NCBI GenBank assembly: GCA_913058495.1
Contig: CAJXQC010000002.1
Span: forward strand, 186,001-250,000
Direction of reading: 5' to 3'
Length of the DNA: 64,000 nt
Origin: an uncultured Balneola sp.
GTDB taxonomy: Bacteria > Bacteroidota > Rhodothermia > Balneolales > Balneolaceae
Shown here: positions 26,993 to 36,037 of the stretch, piece by piece
Layout of the letters: each line of letters begins with the position of its first letter
Numbering within the stretch: position 1 is the first letter of the stretch
Notes under the pieces: generated by a model
Told to the model about the DNA's origin: nothing
Databases searched by the model: none
What the model saw: the letters and a program-made list of their open reading frames with translations, nothing else
Program-made: the position numbers and the translations under genes

Positions 26993-28033
26993 TTAGTTAT
27001 GGTTTCTTTTAAAAGTGATGGACTTGTTATTTTTTGAATACGCTATATCTAGAGATAAAGCCAACGCATCAAGAACTTCTTCTAGAGGTTGCTTTCGGTT
27101 AAAGGTTGCAGTAATAGTTAATTCTTTTATTTCCTTATCTTTAATTTCAAAGGGAATGTTATACCAGCGCTCTAATCGATCTGTTATTTGACTCAAGGGT
27201 TGGTTTTCAAAAATCAATTTTCCCTCCATCCAGCCTAAGTATTTATTAACATCTATGTTCCTAACAGTTATTTTTTTACTGGGAGTATAACTCCCTAGTT
27301 CTCCTGGTTTCAAGAAAACTCGTTCATTCTCTTTTACAGCAAGTACACTAACACTTCCTTCCAAAACAGCCATTTCTACGGATAAATCAGGTGGGTATGA
27401 AATAACGTTAAATTGAGTTCCGAGCACCTTTGTAATTGTTCCATTAATATGTACTTTGAAAGGTCTTTCAGGGTCAGATATAACATTAAAAAAAGCTTCT
27501 CCAGTTAAGAAAACATCTCTGTTTCCAGTAGTATAATTTTCTGAAAGGCGTAGCTTACTATCTGGAGCTAACGTGACTTTAGACCCATCACTCAATATGA
27601 AACGCTTTTGCTCGCCTTTTTTAGTAATTAGTTCTTGATACTGAATTTCCTGAATCTGGTTTACAGTATCCTCTTTCTCGATATGAGAATAGATAACGCT
27701 TGTTAATGTGGCGATTAAAAAGAGAGCTGCAATATGAACTATTTTAGCTAAAGTAAAGCGTGAAGATCTTTCTTTTCTATAATCAAAAGAAAGATCTTTT
27801 GCATTTTCTTTTTTTTCGAAATCCAGACGTTTCTTAATCTTAAACCAAGCTTTATTATGATCCCATTTATTACCTTCTTTATTCGATAAATTCCAGACCA
27901 AACGAGCTTCTTCAACTTGCTTTTTGAAATTTTCATCAAATTCTATCTTCTTTTTTATAATCTTTTTTTCAAAGGAGCTGCAGTTGCCGGAAACATACTT
28001 GGCTATTATAGTCCACCGCCTATTTTTTCTCAT
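26993..28033 (-). CDS. FecR-family anti-sigma factor
   Basis: 346 residues: cytoplasmic N-terminus (about 1-90), one membrane helix (IVHIAALFLIATLTSVIYSHI, about 93-113), a periplasmic FecR domain (RFILSDGSKVTLAPDSKL... DVFLTGEAFFNV), and a C-terminal DUF4974 domain (LIFENQPLSQITDRLERWYNIPF). It would hold the ECF sigma factor encoded upstream until the SusC receptor binds ligand. It lies 191 bases downstream of the sigma gene and 14 bases upstream of susC. Clearly more AT-rich than susD. Confidence 0.92.
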   Translation of the reverse strand: MRKNRRWTIIAKYVSGNCSSFEKKIIKKKIEFDENFKKQVEEARLVWNLSNKEGNKWDHNKAWFKIKKRLDFEKKENAKDLSFDYRKERSSRFTLAKIVHIAALFLIATLTSVIYSHIEKEDTVNQIQEIQYQELITKKGEQKRFILSDGSKVTLAPDSKLRLSENYTTGNRDVFLTGEAFFNVISDPERPFKVHINGTITKVLGTQFNVISYPPDLSVEMAVLEGSVSVLAVKENERVFLKPGELGSYTPSKKITVRNIDVNKYLGWMEGKLIFENQPLSQITDRLERWYNIPFEIKDKEIKELTITATFNRKQPLEEVLDALALSLDIAYSKNNKSITFKRNHN

Positions 28034-28224
28034 GTATAAAGTTCGTTATACTTTAACGTTGTACTACCAATACAACTGAGAAATGTATTACCCTTACAGT
28101 AACCTGCTTTTTTTTACAAAAGGGTATAAAGTGTATTTGAAATGTATAGAAGAGTATGCTCGACAGTAAAGAAAGCTTTACCAAAATTACTTAATGAAAG
28201 AAAAATTGACAAAAAAGATGAAAT

Positions 28225-28772
28225 CTATTCAAAATTTCTTTTAAGGTGGCTTCTAAGATATTTAAGAGCTCTTCTCATTTGAGTCTCTACAGTTTTAATG
28301 GAGATATTTAGTACTTCGGCTATTTCCTGATAGGTGAGGCCATGATTTCGGCTAAATTCATAAATAGTGCGTCTTTTTTGGGGGAGCTGGTGAATGGCTT
28401 CTTCTATCCATCTTCTTAGTTGTTCAGAACTGTTTATTTCTTTTGAGACGTTATCGGTATAAGTTGGCTTGGTTGCTTTTTTTTCATCTTCCCATTCCTG
28501 TACTATTTTCTGATGCTTTAAATAATTTAAAGATTGATTACGGGTAGCCCTATATAAGTAAGATTTGATGCCTCCCTTAGGATTCCAGTCTTTTTTTTTT
28601 CCCAGATATTGGTAAAGATATCCTGTACTTGATCTTCTGCCACATGAGGATTTTTTACATACTTATATGCATAGTCACATAATGGTGAGTAATAGCTTTT
28701 AAATAGTCTTTCAAATGCAGAAATATCTCCTTCCTGGATCTTATTAATAATAATATTATCCGATGTCTTCAT
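28225..28772 (-). pseudogene. ECF RNA polymerase sigma factor, frameshifted at an A10 run
   Basis: Two reading frames together give a full sigma-70 family ECF factor. Frame one (from ATG 28772) gives IIINKIQEGDISAFERLFKSYY... VQDIFTNIWEKKK, the region 2 half. After the run of ten A (minus strand; T10 at 28591-28600) the matching frame is another, DWNPKGGIKSYLYRATRNQ... then HQLPQKRRTIYEFSRNHGLTYQEIAEVLNISIKTVETQMRRALKYLR, the region 4 half, ending at TAG 28225-28227. Eight or eleven A would restore the frame. Read directly, the protein stops after 81 residues. It may be a true mutation, a sequencing error, or slippage-dependent expression. FecR, SusC and SusD downstream are intact. Confidence 0.85.
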
Positions 28773-28857
28773 AATAATAGGATTTCCTCAGTTCAAATAA
28801 TAAAGTTCTTCGCAAAAAGGGGAACACGTGGCACTCAGAATAGGTTTTACTCATCTA

Positions 28858-28995
28858 TCATGCATAATACTCCCCTATCATACAATATTGATTCTTGGTA
28901 ATCCTTAAAGAACTAATCTTTAAGACATATCTACCCAGCTCATCGAAGATATCGAGTAATACCTTAGCATCCGGTGCATTCATAAATTTGGTCAT
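28858..28995 (-). CDS. Small open frame of unknown function (45 residues)
   Basis: ATG at 28995 follows AGGAGAAG on the minus strand, a strong ribosome site, and the frame ends with TGA at 28858-28860. The peptide (MTKFMNAPDAKVLL... GEYYA) has no signal peptide and no motif I know. It fills part of the 436-base gap 28773-29208 between the sigma gene and the DUF2231 gene; apart from this I see nothing in that gap. It might be a remnant of a larger gene. The RBS is the main reason to list it. Confidence 0.35.
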   Translation of the reverse strand: MTKFMNAPDAKVLLDIFDELGRYVLKISSLRITKNQYCMIGEYYA

Positions 28996-29208
28996 TTTCT
29001 CTTCTCCTATAAACAAATTGAACAATATTTAAAAAATTTCATCTATACTTATAACCAGAGCAAAGTTAGATTTAATGAATACAAGAATAGCTTCGTAGAC
29101 TAAAATATCCTGTAAAGCTTATAAAACTAGATGTTAAAAATCATACGTCTTTCATTAGTATCACTTAATACCCGTTATTTTTAAATAGGACAGGCATTAT
29201 TGAGTGAA

Positions 29209-30336
29209 TTATAATTTGATTAAGCTCATTTTTTCAAGTACAACAGTACCATCTCCCATAATTTTGATACCAACACCACCTGCTTTTGGTGCGTCACCAT
29301 GACCATGGACAACCATTTCTTTATCTACATATCCACGAAAATGTGTGCCGTTCCCAACAACTCGTACAAACATAGATTTTGAAACATCCGTCGTTCCTTC
29401 TTCAAACAGCTCTTCTTTTCCGTTAACCATTCGACCTTGTTTAACAGTACCATCTGAAGCAACAGATACAAAATCAAAATTAGACTCGTCTTGCACATTA
29501 TTTGTTAACATTACCATTCCTTCAAGTGCTGATATGTCTAAATAATAGTCTACTTGTGTTGTTTCGTAGGATTCGTGCCCAACAAAAAAGCCATTTAGAT
29601 TATTTCCACTGAACGAAAGAGCGTAGCTACCATTGGTAGTTTGTACAGCCTCAGCATTTACCTCTTCTAAACTTCCTGTTAACCAATGAAAATTATTTTT
29701 CAAATCAGCTATGGCATTTTTGTCGATATTCCATTCCCAGTTTCCATTTTCTGTGGCTTTAAAAGCAGTAGAGTTTCCCATTGAACTATCATCATGACTT
29801 TCTTGGGAAGTTTCCGAATGCTCTGACATGCCTTCATCATGATCGGTTTCATGATCGTGTTGCTCCGGATTTTCGATATCAACAGCTTGTACACCCACTC
29901 CATACTGATAAACCATCTGAGCTCCTCTATCTCCTGCTTGATATAGTAAAAATGCTCCAACAAATGAAAGTAAGGTCAAACCTATTCGCAATGGTTTTAT
30001 CTCGGATTTACCCCAAAAATATACACCAATTCTCAAGAGTGCGTATAATCCCATAAACCAAACTGTATACTCAGCCCAATCAGCATGTGCAGTCAATAAA
30101 TTCTGAGTTTCAGCTTCAATAAACACACTATCTGCAGCTTCCTTTCCTGAGAAATAAGTCCCAATCCCTGCAATTCCGGAGAGACTGTATAAGATCAAGT
30201 TTTTTTTCTCATCCCACCAGCTTTCCGGCAGAAAATACCCGGCAACATCCATAATTATTGCCATTATAAATAATGCGATCGGGAAGTGAACGATCATTGG
30301 GTGTATGTTCGGTGCCCATTCCGGTATAAGTTCCAT
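29209..30336 (-). CDS. DUF2231 membrane protein with His-rich linker and beta-sandwich domain
   Basis: 375 residues in three parts. Residues 1-140 hold four helices of the DUF2231 type (NIHPMIVHFPIALFIMAI...), with conserved His that may ligate haem or metal. A His/Asp/Ser-rich linker follows at about 155-185 (HDHETDHDEGMSEHSETSQESHDD). The C-terminal 190 residues look like a concanavalin-like or DUF1080-like beta-sandwich (YYLDISALEGMVMLTN... VVLEKMSLIKL). It is divergent from the CusRS-type genes and may share the direct-repeat operator at 30406-30424, so a copper-linked role is likely but inferred. Confidence 0.75.
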   Translation of the reverse strand: MELIPEWAPNIHPMIVHFPIALFIMAIIMDVAGYFLPESWWDEKKNLILYSLSGIAGIGTYFSGKEAADSVFIEAETQNLLTAHADWAEYTVWFMGLYALLRIGVYFWGKSEIKPLRIGLTLLSFVGAFLLYQAGDRGAQMVYQYGVGVQAVDIENPEQHDHETDHDEGMSEHSETSQESHDDSSMGNSTAFKATENGNWEWNIDKNAIADLKNNFHWLTGSLEEVNAEAVQTTNGSYALSFSGNNLNGFFVGHESYETTQVDYYLDISALEGMVMLTNNVQDESNFDFVSVASDGTVKQGRMVNGKEELFEEGTTDVSKSMFVRVVGNGTHFRGYVDKEMVVHGHGDAPKAGGVGIKIMGDGTVVLEKMSLIKL

Positions 30337-30405
30337 GATATTGTTTGTTTTTAAGTTAATTTTGAATCAATCTATTTCTATTTTAAGAACATTATACAAC
30401 ACCGA

Positions 30406-30424
30406 ACCTTAAAACTACCTTAAA
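30406..30424. promoter_or_regulatory. Tandem direct repeat, possible response-regulator box
   Basis: ACCTTAAA occurs twice (30406-30413 and 30417-30424), exactly 11 bases apart, one helical turn, as in OmpR/PhoB-family binding boxes. It lies between the divergent DUF2231 and cusR-like genes. Binding by the adjacent response regulator is inference. Confidence 0.45.
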
Positions 30425-30478
30425 GTAGTAGCAAATAATTTATATTTATATGAAATCTAAAATCGAATTGGTTGATTT

Positions 30479-31195
30479 ATGTGGATTTTATTAGTTGAAG
30501 ATGAAATTTCCCTCTCCAAGTCTTTAAAGAAAGGACTAGAAGAAGAAGGATTTGTAGTTAAAATTTCCAGAAATGGCGAAGAAGCAGAATTACTTGGAAA
30601 ATCTAACTCCTACGACCTCTCAATACTGGACTGGAGACTCCCAAAGAAGGATGGACAAGCGGTGCTTAAAGCATGGCGGTCACATGGCGTTGACTTCCCT
30701 GTTTTAATGCTAACTGCTTTGGGCGATACTGAACACAAAATCATTGGCTTAGACTCTGGTGCCGATGATTATATGAATAAACCATTTTCTTTTGATGAAC
30801 TATTAGCGCGGGTAAGAGCTCTTTTAAGACGAAAACCACAGTATTCAAATACTGATGATATTAATATTGGAGCGCTTCATTTCAATAAAAGAAAACGTAC
30901 AGTAAGTATTTTCGGAAATTCTATTTCTTTAAGAGCAAAAGAGTTTCTGATTCTTCAACTTTTGCTGAGCATTGATGGCGGAGTTTTTTCAAAACACGAA
31001 CTTGCTGAACGTGTGTGGGGATCGGACACAGTTAGTGATAACACTATTGAAGCAACTATATCTATGTTAAGAAACAGTCTGGCCAAAGCTTATGAGAATA
31101 AAGGAATTAAATTTAATGATGACACTTATCTCATTGAAACAGTACGTGGTGCAGGATATAGACTGAATACAAAAATACTTAAGAGCTTGAGTTAA
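30479..31195 (+). CDS. cusR: OmpR-family response regulator, CusR-like
   Basis: 238 residues: receiver domain at 1-115 with the phosphorylation Asp in LSILDWRLPKKDG, conserved LTALGD and KPFSFDELLAR, then a winged-helix DNA-binding domain (LRAKEFLILQLLLS... NTIEATISMLRNSL... IETVRGAGYRL). It is followed four bases later by its histidine kinase. Its place beside a copper efflux island suggests a Cu/Ag responder like CusR or CopR; the symbol rests on context rather than on sequence alone. Confidence 0.8.
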   Translation: MWILLVEDEISLSKSLKKGLEEEGFVVKISRNGEEAELLGKSNSYDLSILDWRLPKKDGQAVLKAWRSHGVDFPVLMLTALGDTEHKIIGLDSGADDYMNKPFSFDELLARVRALLRRKPQYSNTDDINIGALHFNKRKRTVSIFGNSISLRAKEFLILQLLLSIDGGVFSKHELAERVWGSDTVSDNTIEATISMLRNSLAKAYENKGIKFNDDTYLIETVRGAGYRLNTKILKSLS

Positions 31196-31199
31196 ACTA

Positions 31200-32624
31200 A
31201 TGAACAATTCATCTTTTACTGCTTTTCAACGGCTGTCCATTTCTAAAAAATTATCGCTTTGGTACGGCTTAAGTCTTTTTATTCTTTTAAGTGTATTCGC
31301 TTATTTTTTGTATCAGACATTTCATTCTTCTATCCACCATAACTATGATCGGCATCTCAGATATGAAACAGAACAAATTATTCCTTTTTTAAAAACATCA
31401 ACTGTCAGCTTAGGAATAGATCTTACTTTATACAGCCGTAATGAAGCACTCATGGAGGAAAAAAACTTCGGTACTTATGTTCGCTTGTTTGATGCTCAAA
31501 AAAATTTACTCTATCAAAGCCCTAATTTTAATAAACATTCAAAACTTCCTGTAAAAATACCTTCAATTTCGTCCCAAGTATCTTTAAGTACTACATGGCA
31601 AGATCTTCCTTTAAGAACTTATTACCATCCGATAATAAATTATGACAATAAACTTGTAGGATGGCTCGAAGTTTCGGGGTTTGAGTGGACATTGCATGAA
31701 GAGTTAGTCCGCCTTAGAAAGTATCTGATCTTGTTGGTTACAATAAGCGTTGTATTTTCTATCCTAGGTGGGTACTGGCTGTCTAAAAAGGCTCTTTCCC
31801 CAATTAGCTCAATTACTTCTTCTGTAAATTCTATTAAAGCATCTGAACTTCAAAAAAGAATACCTGCAAATCCCGAAGTTGAAGACGAGCTTACAGAACT
31901 TTCTCATACATTTAATATGATGTTAAGTCGCTTGCAAAAAGCTTTTGAACGAGAAAAAAGATTTACTGCTGATGCCGCTCATGAGTTATCAAATCCTCTG
32001 GCGTCAATAAGAAATGAAGTTGAAGTAACGCTCCGAAAGCCCAGAGAAAATGAAGAATATGAAGCCACCTTGGGTAATGTACATCAAGAAACAATCCGAA
32101 TGTCGTCAATTATTGAATCATTACTACAACTTTCAACCGTTGAAGCTAATGAAAAACTTGATTTTGAACTCATAAACATAAATGATGTCTTAACAGAAAC
32201 GATTTCCAGATTTACGGTCCGCATTGCAAAAAAGGATCTTGATCTTGTTGCAAATATCGATTCAAGTGTAAAAATCAAAGGCAAAAAAGAGTACTTAGAA
32301 GAAGTATTCGGAAATCTTATTTCTAATGCGGTAAAATATAGTGATCCCGGAAAAACGATCAGTATTACACTTAAAAAGAAGAACAATGCAGTTCAATTTA
32401 CCATTAAAGATGAAGGCTACGGTTTTGATAGTGAAACAAAGAAACGTCTATTTGATAGGTTTTACAGATCTGATCAACCTTCTGTTCAGCAAGAAGCAGG
32501 AAGTGGCCTTGGACTTGCTTTAGTGAAAGCTATTGTAGAATTATTTGAAGGAACTATTAAAGCAACAAGTAAAGGAATTAGCAAGGGTAGTACTGTTACG
32601 GTCCAGTTTCCTTTGAAAAGTTAA
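31200..32624 (+). CDS. cusS: Sensor histidine kinase, CusS-like
   Basis: 474 residues: membrane helix at about 22-42, periplasmic sensor of about 130 residues, second helix at about 175-195, HAMP (SKKALSPISSITSSVNSI), an H-box with the phosphorylated His in AADAHELSNPLASIRNEV (HELSNP replaces the usual HELRTP), and a HATPase domain with N-box GNLISNAVKYS and G-box DEGYGFD and GSGLGLALVK. It should phosphorylate the regulator encoded four bases upstream. The periplasmic part has few Cys or Met, so the metal specificity is not visible in it. Confidence 0.85.
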   Translation: MNNSSFTAFQRLSISKKLSLWYGLSLFILLSVFAYFLYQTFHSSIHHNYDRHLRYETEQIIPFLKTSTVSLGIDLTLYSRNEALMEEKNFGTYVRLFDAQKNLLYQSPNFNKHSKLPVKIPSISSQVSLSTTWQDLPLRTYYHPIINYDNKLVGWLEVSGFEWTLHEELVRLRKYLILLVTISVVFSILGGYWLSKKALSPISSITSSVNSIKASELQKRIPANPEVEDELTELSHTFNMMLSRLQKAFEREKRFTADAAHELSNPLASIRNEVEVTLRKPRENEEYEATLGNVHQETIRMSSIIESLLQLSTVEANEKLDFELININDVLTETISRFTVRIAKKDLDLVANIDSSVKIKGKKEYLEEVFGNLISNAVKYSDPGKTISITLKKKNNAVQFTIKDEGYGFDSETKKRLFDRFYRSDQPSVQQEAGSGLGLALVKAIVELFEGTIKATSKGISKGSTVTVQFPLKS

Positions 32625-32667
32625 CGATCATAGACCTATTTAACTTCCATTTATAATTACCGAAAAA

Positions 32668-34017
32668 TTACATCATCCCATTTACATCATCGTTCATTCC
32701 CATATGCATATTGCCATCACTATCAGTATGCGATAACATAAAAATACGTTCAGCAATTATTACAAGAACTATAGTTGCAAACGCTACAATCAATACAAAA
32801 GGATCGTCTAAATATCTGATGTAAATAAAAGCAGATAGTATAGCAATGTCTAAAATCATCGCAATTAATGGAATAATGGGTTTGAATTCTACTTCTTCTC
32901 TAAGATAACGGAAAAGTCCCCAGTGAATAGCGATATCCATTATCAGATAAAAAATTGCACCAATAGAAGCTATTCTGGTTAGGTTGAAGAATATGGTGAG
33001 TAAGATGGCCAAAGAAACCGTTAACAGTAACGCAGGGTTTTTTAGTTTTTCAATTACATTCAGATTTGGAACTTGTTTCATATTACTCAACATCGCCAAT
33101 AGCCTGGAAGCTGAAAATACGCTTGCTATTACTCCTGAAACCGTCGCAATTATAGCAATTCCGATAGTAATCCATGTTCCCCACTCACCAAACACAGGCT
33201 TTGCGGCAGCAGCTAATGCATAATCCTTTGCTTTAATAATCTCCGGAATACTCAAGCCTCCGGCTACTGATAAAGCAAGAGCCACATAAATAAGTGTGCA
33301 AATAACGACCGAAATAATGATTGACCGTCCGACATTCTTATGTGGATTTTCAATATCATCCCCTTGATTGGTGATTGTAGTAAAACCTTTATAAGCCAGA
33401 ATTGCTAAAGCAAGAGCTCCGATAAAGCCAAGGCCTTTGGGTAAACTTTGTCCGCTTTCAGGTACATAATTTCCGGAAATATCTGCAAACCCTGAAGCAG
33501 CAAGCCCCGATATTGCTAACAATGAAATCCCAAGCACTTTAATTACTGCAGTAATTGTTGCTGTACTTCCAATCACTTTATTTCCCAATATATTTACAAT
33601 GTAAGCAATGGTGATAAGCCCTACAGCCAGTACCAGAGCGTAGCCTGCATATTGTTCTGGAAATAATCGAAGTGTATATGCACCAAAAGTTCCGGCAACC
33701 AAACTTTCTGACACCACCATGGATACATACATTAGTAATGAAAATAATCCTGCTGCGGTACCCGGACCGTACGATTTTGTTAAGAACTTTGCTACTCCAC
33801 CGGAAGAAGGATAAGCATTTGAAAATTTAACATAGGAATACGCACTAAAGCCAACTACAACTGCTCCTGCTATGAATGCTATGGGGAATAAATCACCCAC
33901 TAGTTCAGCTATTTGTCCCATAAGAACAAAGATTCCGGCTCCTATCATTACGCCCGTTCCAAGTGAAACTGAACCAATCAGAGATAGTTTTTCTTTACTA
34001 TTTTGTACGTTTAACAT
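32668..34017 (-). CDS. APC-superfamily permease with Met/His tail
   Basis: 449-residue permease with about 12 helices, beginning with GVMIGAGIFVLMG in helix I. The conserved loop YKGFTTITNQGDDIENPHKNVGRS is present. The C-terminus HMGMNDDVNGMM is unusually Met/His-rich for the family, which could reflect binding of copper or simple tailing. It is convergent with cusS (43 bases apart). A distant paralogue lies at 13212-14528. Substrate is unknown. Confidence 0.82.
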   Translation of the reverse strand: MLNVQNSKEKLSLIGSVSLGTGVMIGAGIFVLMGQIAELVGDLFPIAFIAGAVVVGFSAYSYVKFSNAYPSSGGVAKFLTKSYGPGTAAGLFSLLMYVSMVVSESLVAGTFGAYTLRLFPEQYAGYALVLAVGLITIAYIVNILGNKVIGSTATITAVIKVLGISLLAISGLAASGFADISGNYVPESGQSLPKGLGFIGALALAILAYKGFTTITNQGDDIENPHKNVGRSIIISVVICTLIYVALALSVAGGLSIPEIIKAKDYALAAAAKPVFGEWGTWITIGIAIIATVSGVIASVFSASRLLAMLSNMKQVPNLNVIEKLKNPALLLTVSLAILLTIFFNLTRIASIGAIFYLIMDIAIHWGLFRYLREEVEFKPIIPLIAMILDIAILSAFIYIRYLDDPFVLIVAFATIVLVIIAERIFMLSHTDSDGNMHMGMNDDVNGMM

Positions 34018-34160
34018 TTATAGGATGAGTTAACTAGTTTTTTATTTGATTCGGATTACACCGTGTCTTTAAGCAACAGAATACCACAACTACACTTAAA
34101 GCAAGCTTAAATTGAAACTAGATTTTGAAAAAAATTTATGAATAACACGAACTTCTACTC

Positions 34161-35354
34161 TTAAGTAAATAAGAAAATACCAACAACGTTTATAAGAATA
34201 AAAACGGTAACCGCAGTTTTTTTGATTTTCCCGCCACCTTCCATTTCCATATCCATATCTGTACCGTGTTCTTTTTTGTGCTGTCGATACAGATAGATCA
34301 GCCATCCTGTTACCATTGTAAAGGCAATGTTCATCCAAAAGGTATAATCAATCTTGAATTGAGTGACTTCTTGAACCACTTTTGCTGACTCAGGGATGAT
34401 CCCAAAAAATGAAAATGCACTGTTCAGAATTAATGCAGTAGCCACAATACTCACAAACATTATACCTGCGATATACAGAGCAACCTTCCATCCATAATAT
34501 TTAGCATTGATATGAACCAACGGTGGGACCATCAGATCTGAGTAAATGAAGCCCATAATTCCGGCGAACATAACTCCGTTCTCATTCAATACTGTTGCCA
34601 AAGGAATATTTCCCATCGAGCCAATAAAAGTTGCTCCGGCAACGAAAGGAGCAATAACTGCATTTTCAAGGGTTACTAACCAACTCGGTATATTTGTAGC
34701 ATCTGCTAAGAAAAGAGCGGACCAGAAATCTGCAGGAACCATTACCGCAACAAATCCTGCAATGGTAAAACCAATAAGAATGTCTTCCCACGCCATCTTC
34801 CAGTCGTTTACAAACTTCTGACCAACCAGATGCCATCCTTTTTTACTGGTAATACGCTCTTTCCAGTTAAAGTCTTCTTCTTCACCATCATCCTTTTCTA
34901 ACTTTTCTCGTGTTTGTTTTATCCACTTCTTGGGGTAAGTGAGCTTTATCAGAACACTACTGATCGCTATAAGAATCAGACCCCCAATAATTTCTGCGGC
35001 AAGAAATTGCCATCCCAAAAAGATCATGATCAAAATTCCCAGTTCGATCACCAGATTGGTAGAAGCAAACATAAATGCAACCGCAGCTACAAAATGTGCT
35101 CCCTTTTTCACTAATGACCGAGCTGCCGCTAATGCGGCAAAGGAACAAGATGATGATGCTGAACCAAATAAAGTAGAAAGTGAAATACTTTTGAAGTCAG
35201 CATCACCCATATATTTCGTCATTTTTCCTTTAGGCACAAATGCCTGAATCATTCCCGATACAAAGTATCCCAGAATAAATGCCCAACCTGACTTCCAAAA
35301 GAAACCCAGCGCCGTTTTTGTTGACTCCCCGTATAGTTCTAAAAAATTTTCCAT
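34161..35354 (-). CDS. ArsP_1/DUF318-family permease
   Basis: 397 residues with two similar sets of about four helices, characteristic of the ArsP_1 (former DUF318) permease family. The signature SSCSFAALAAARSLVKKGAHFVA is in the first set and a long cytoplasmic charged loop (EKLEKDDGEEEDFNWKERI) separates them; a GxMGNIPLATVLN turn lies in the second. Members are found in arsenic and other metal loci; the substrate here is not known. The C-terminus carries a Met/His-rich stretch (HGTDMDMEMEGGG). Minus strand, 37 bases after DUF305. Confidence 0.85.
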   Translation of the reverse strand: MENFLELYGESTKTALGFFWKSGWAFILGYFVSGMIQAFVPKGKMTKYMGDADFKSISLSTLFGSASSSCSFAALAAARSLVKKGAHFVAAVAFMFASTNLVIELGILIMIFLGWQFLAAEIIGGLILIAISSVLIKLTYPKKWIKQTREKLEKDDGEEEDFNWKERITSKKGWHLVGQKFVNDWKMAWEDILIGFTIAGFVAVMVPADFWSALFLADATNIPSWLVTLENAVIAPFVAGATFIGSMGNIPLATVLNENGVMFAGIMGFIYSDLMVPPLVHINAKYYGWKVALYIAGIMFVSIVATALILNSAFSFFGIIPESAKVVQEVTQFKIDYTFWMNIAFTMVTGWLIYLYRQHKKEHGTDMDMEMEGGGKIKKTAVTVFILINVVGIFLFT

Positions 35355-35391
35355 GATTTTTAATCCCTTCTTCTATAAATTTTATTTCACT

Positions 35392-35931
35392 TTATTCCGA
35401 AGAACTCCCAAAATCAGGTACTGGTCTTGAGTTTGCTTCTTCTTCAGTATCTGCAATCCCATTTTTTCTTATGTCTTCAATTAACCATTCCATTTCTTTG
35501 ATCTCACGGAGTTGAGCTGCAATAATTTCATCAGCCAGTTTACGAACTCTTTTATCCTCTATATTCGCCCTTTCACTAGTCAGAATAGCAATTGAGTGAT
35601 GTGGAATCATTCCTTCCATATAGTCAGTTCCGCTAACAGTGGTTTGGCTGCGAACCAACCAAATTGATGCGATAATAAGTAGCAGACCACCTGCCAAGAT
35701 ACTGATATTTGCTTTTTTACTTTTATACATATTCAGCATAAATGCGAGCATGATGATAATCATAGCGCCACCCATAATCATAGTCATAAATAAACGCGTT
35801 TCACTAAACCAGGCATGATTTAAAATTTCATAGGAATGCAAGTACATCAAGAAAAACATTGCAATCATGGAGGTGCCAATCATTAGGACAAATTTGAGAT
35901 AATTTCCCTTCTCATGTTTTGAAGTTTCCAT
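35392..35931 (-). CDS. DUF305 membrane protein
   Basis: 179 residues: three helices (about 12-33, 45-65, 75-92), then a DUF305 helical domain with the typical MIPHHSIAILTSERANIEDKRVRKLADEIIAAQLREIKEMEWLI. The HH pair and Met residues may bind copper. DUF305 proteins occur often in copper and silver loci but have no proven function. It is 37 bases upstream of the permease and 106 bases after the multicopper oxidase. Confidence 0.85.
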   Translation of the reverse strand: METSKHEKGNYLKFVLMIGTSMIAMFFLMYLHSYEILNHAWFSETRLFMTMIMGGAMIIIMLAFMLNMYKSKKANISILAGGLLLIIASIWLVRSQTTVSGTDYMEGMIPHHSIAILTSERANIEDKRVRKLADEIIAAQLREIKEMEWLIEDIRKNGIADTEEEANSRPVPDFGSSSE

Positions 35932-36037
35932 AGTAGTTATTTTATTTTTTGTTTATTTATTTGTCCTGCTTATAGAATTTCGGAGTTGAAATTTTATACG
36001 ATTTCTTTTTTAAACTTCGATTTAACGATCTGCAAAT

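Noticed and set aside
28527-28772. An 81-residue complete sigma-like protein
   Set aside because: It ends in GILREASNLTYIGLPVINL, which is out-of-frame reading after A10; the true second half continues in another frame to 28225.
28858-28995. Fragment of a type IX secretion C-terminal sorting domain
   Set aside because: LLDIFDELGRYVLK resembles the start of such domains, but the rest does not fit and there is no upstream coding part.
28773-29208. tRNA or structured RNA in the gap
   Set aside because: No cloverleaf arms or conserved TTCGA loop were found by eye; only the small frame is supported.
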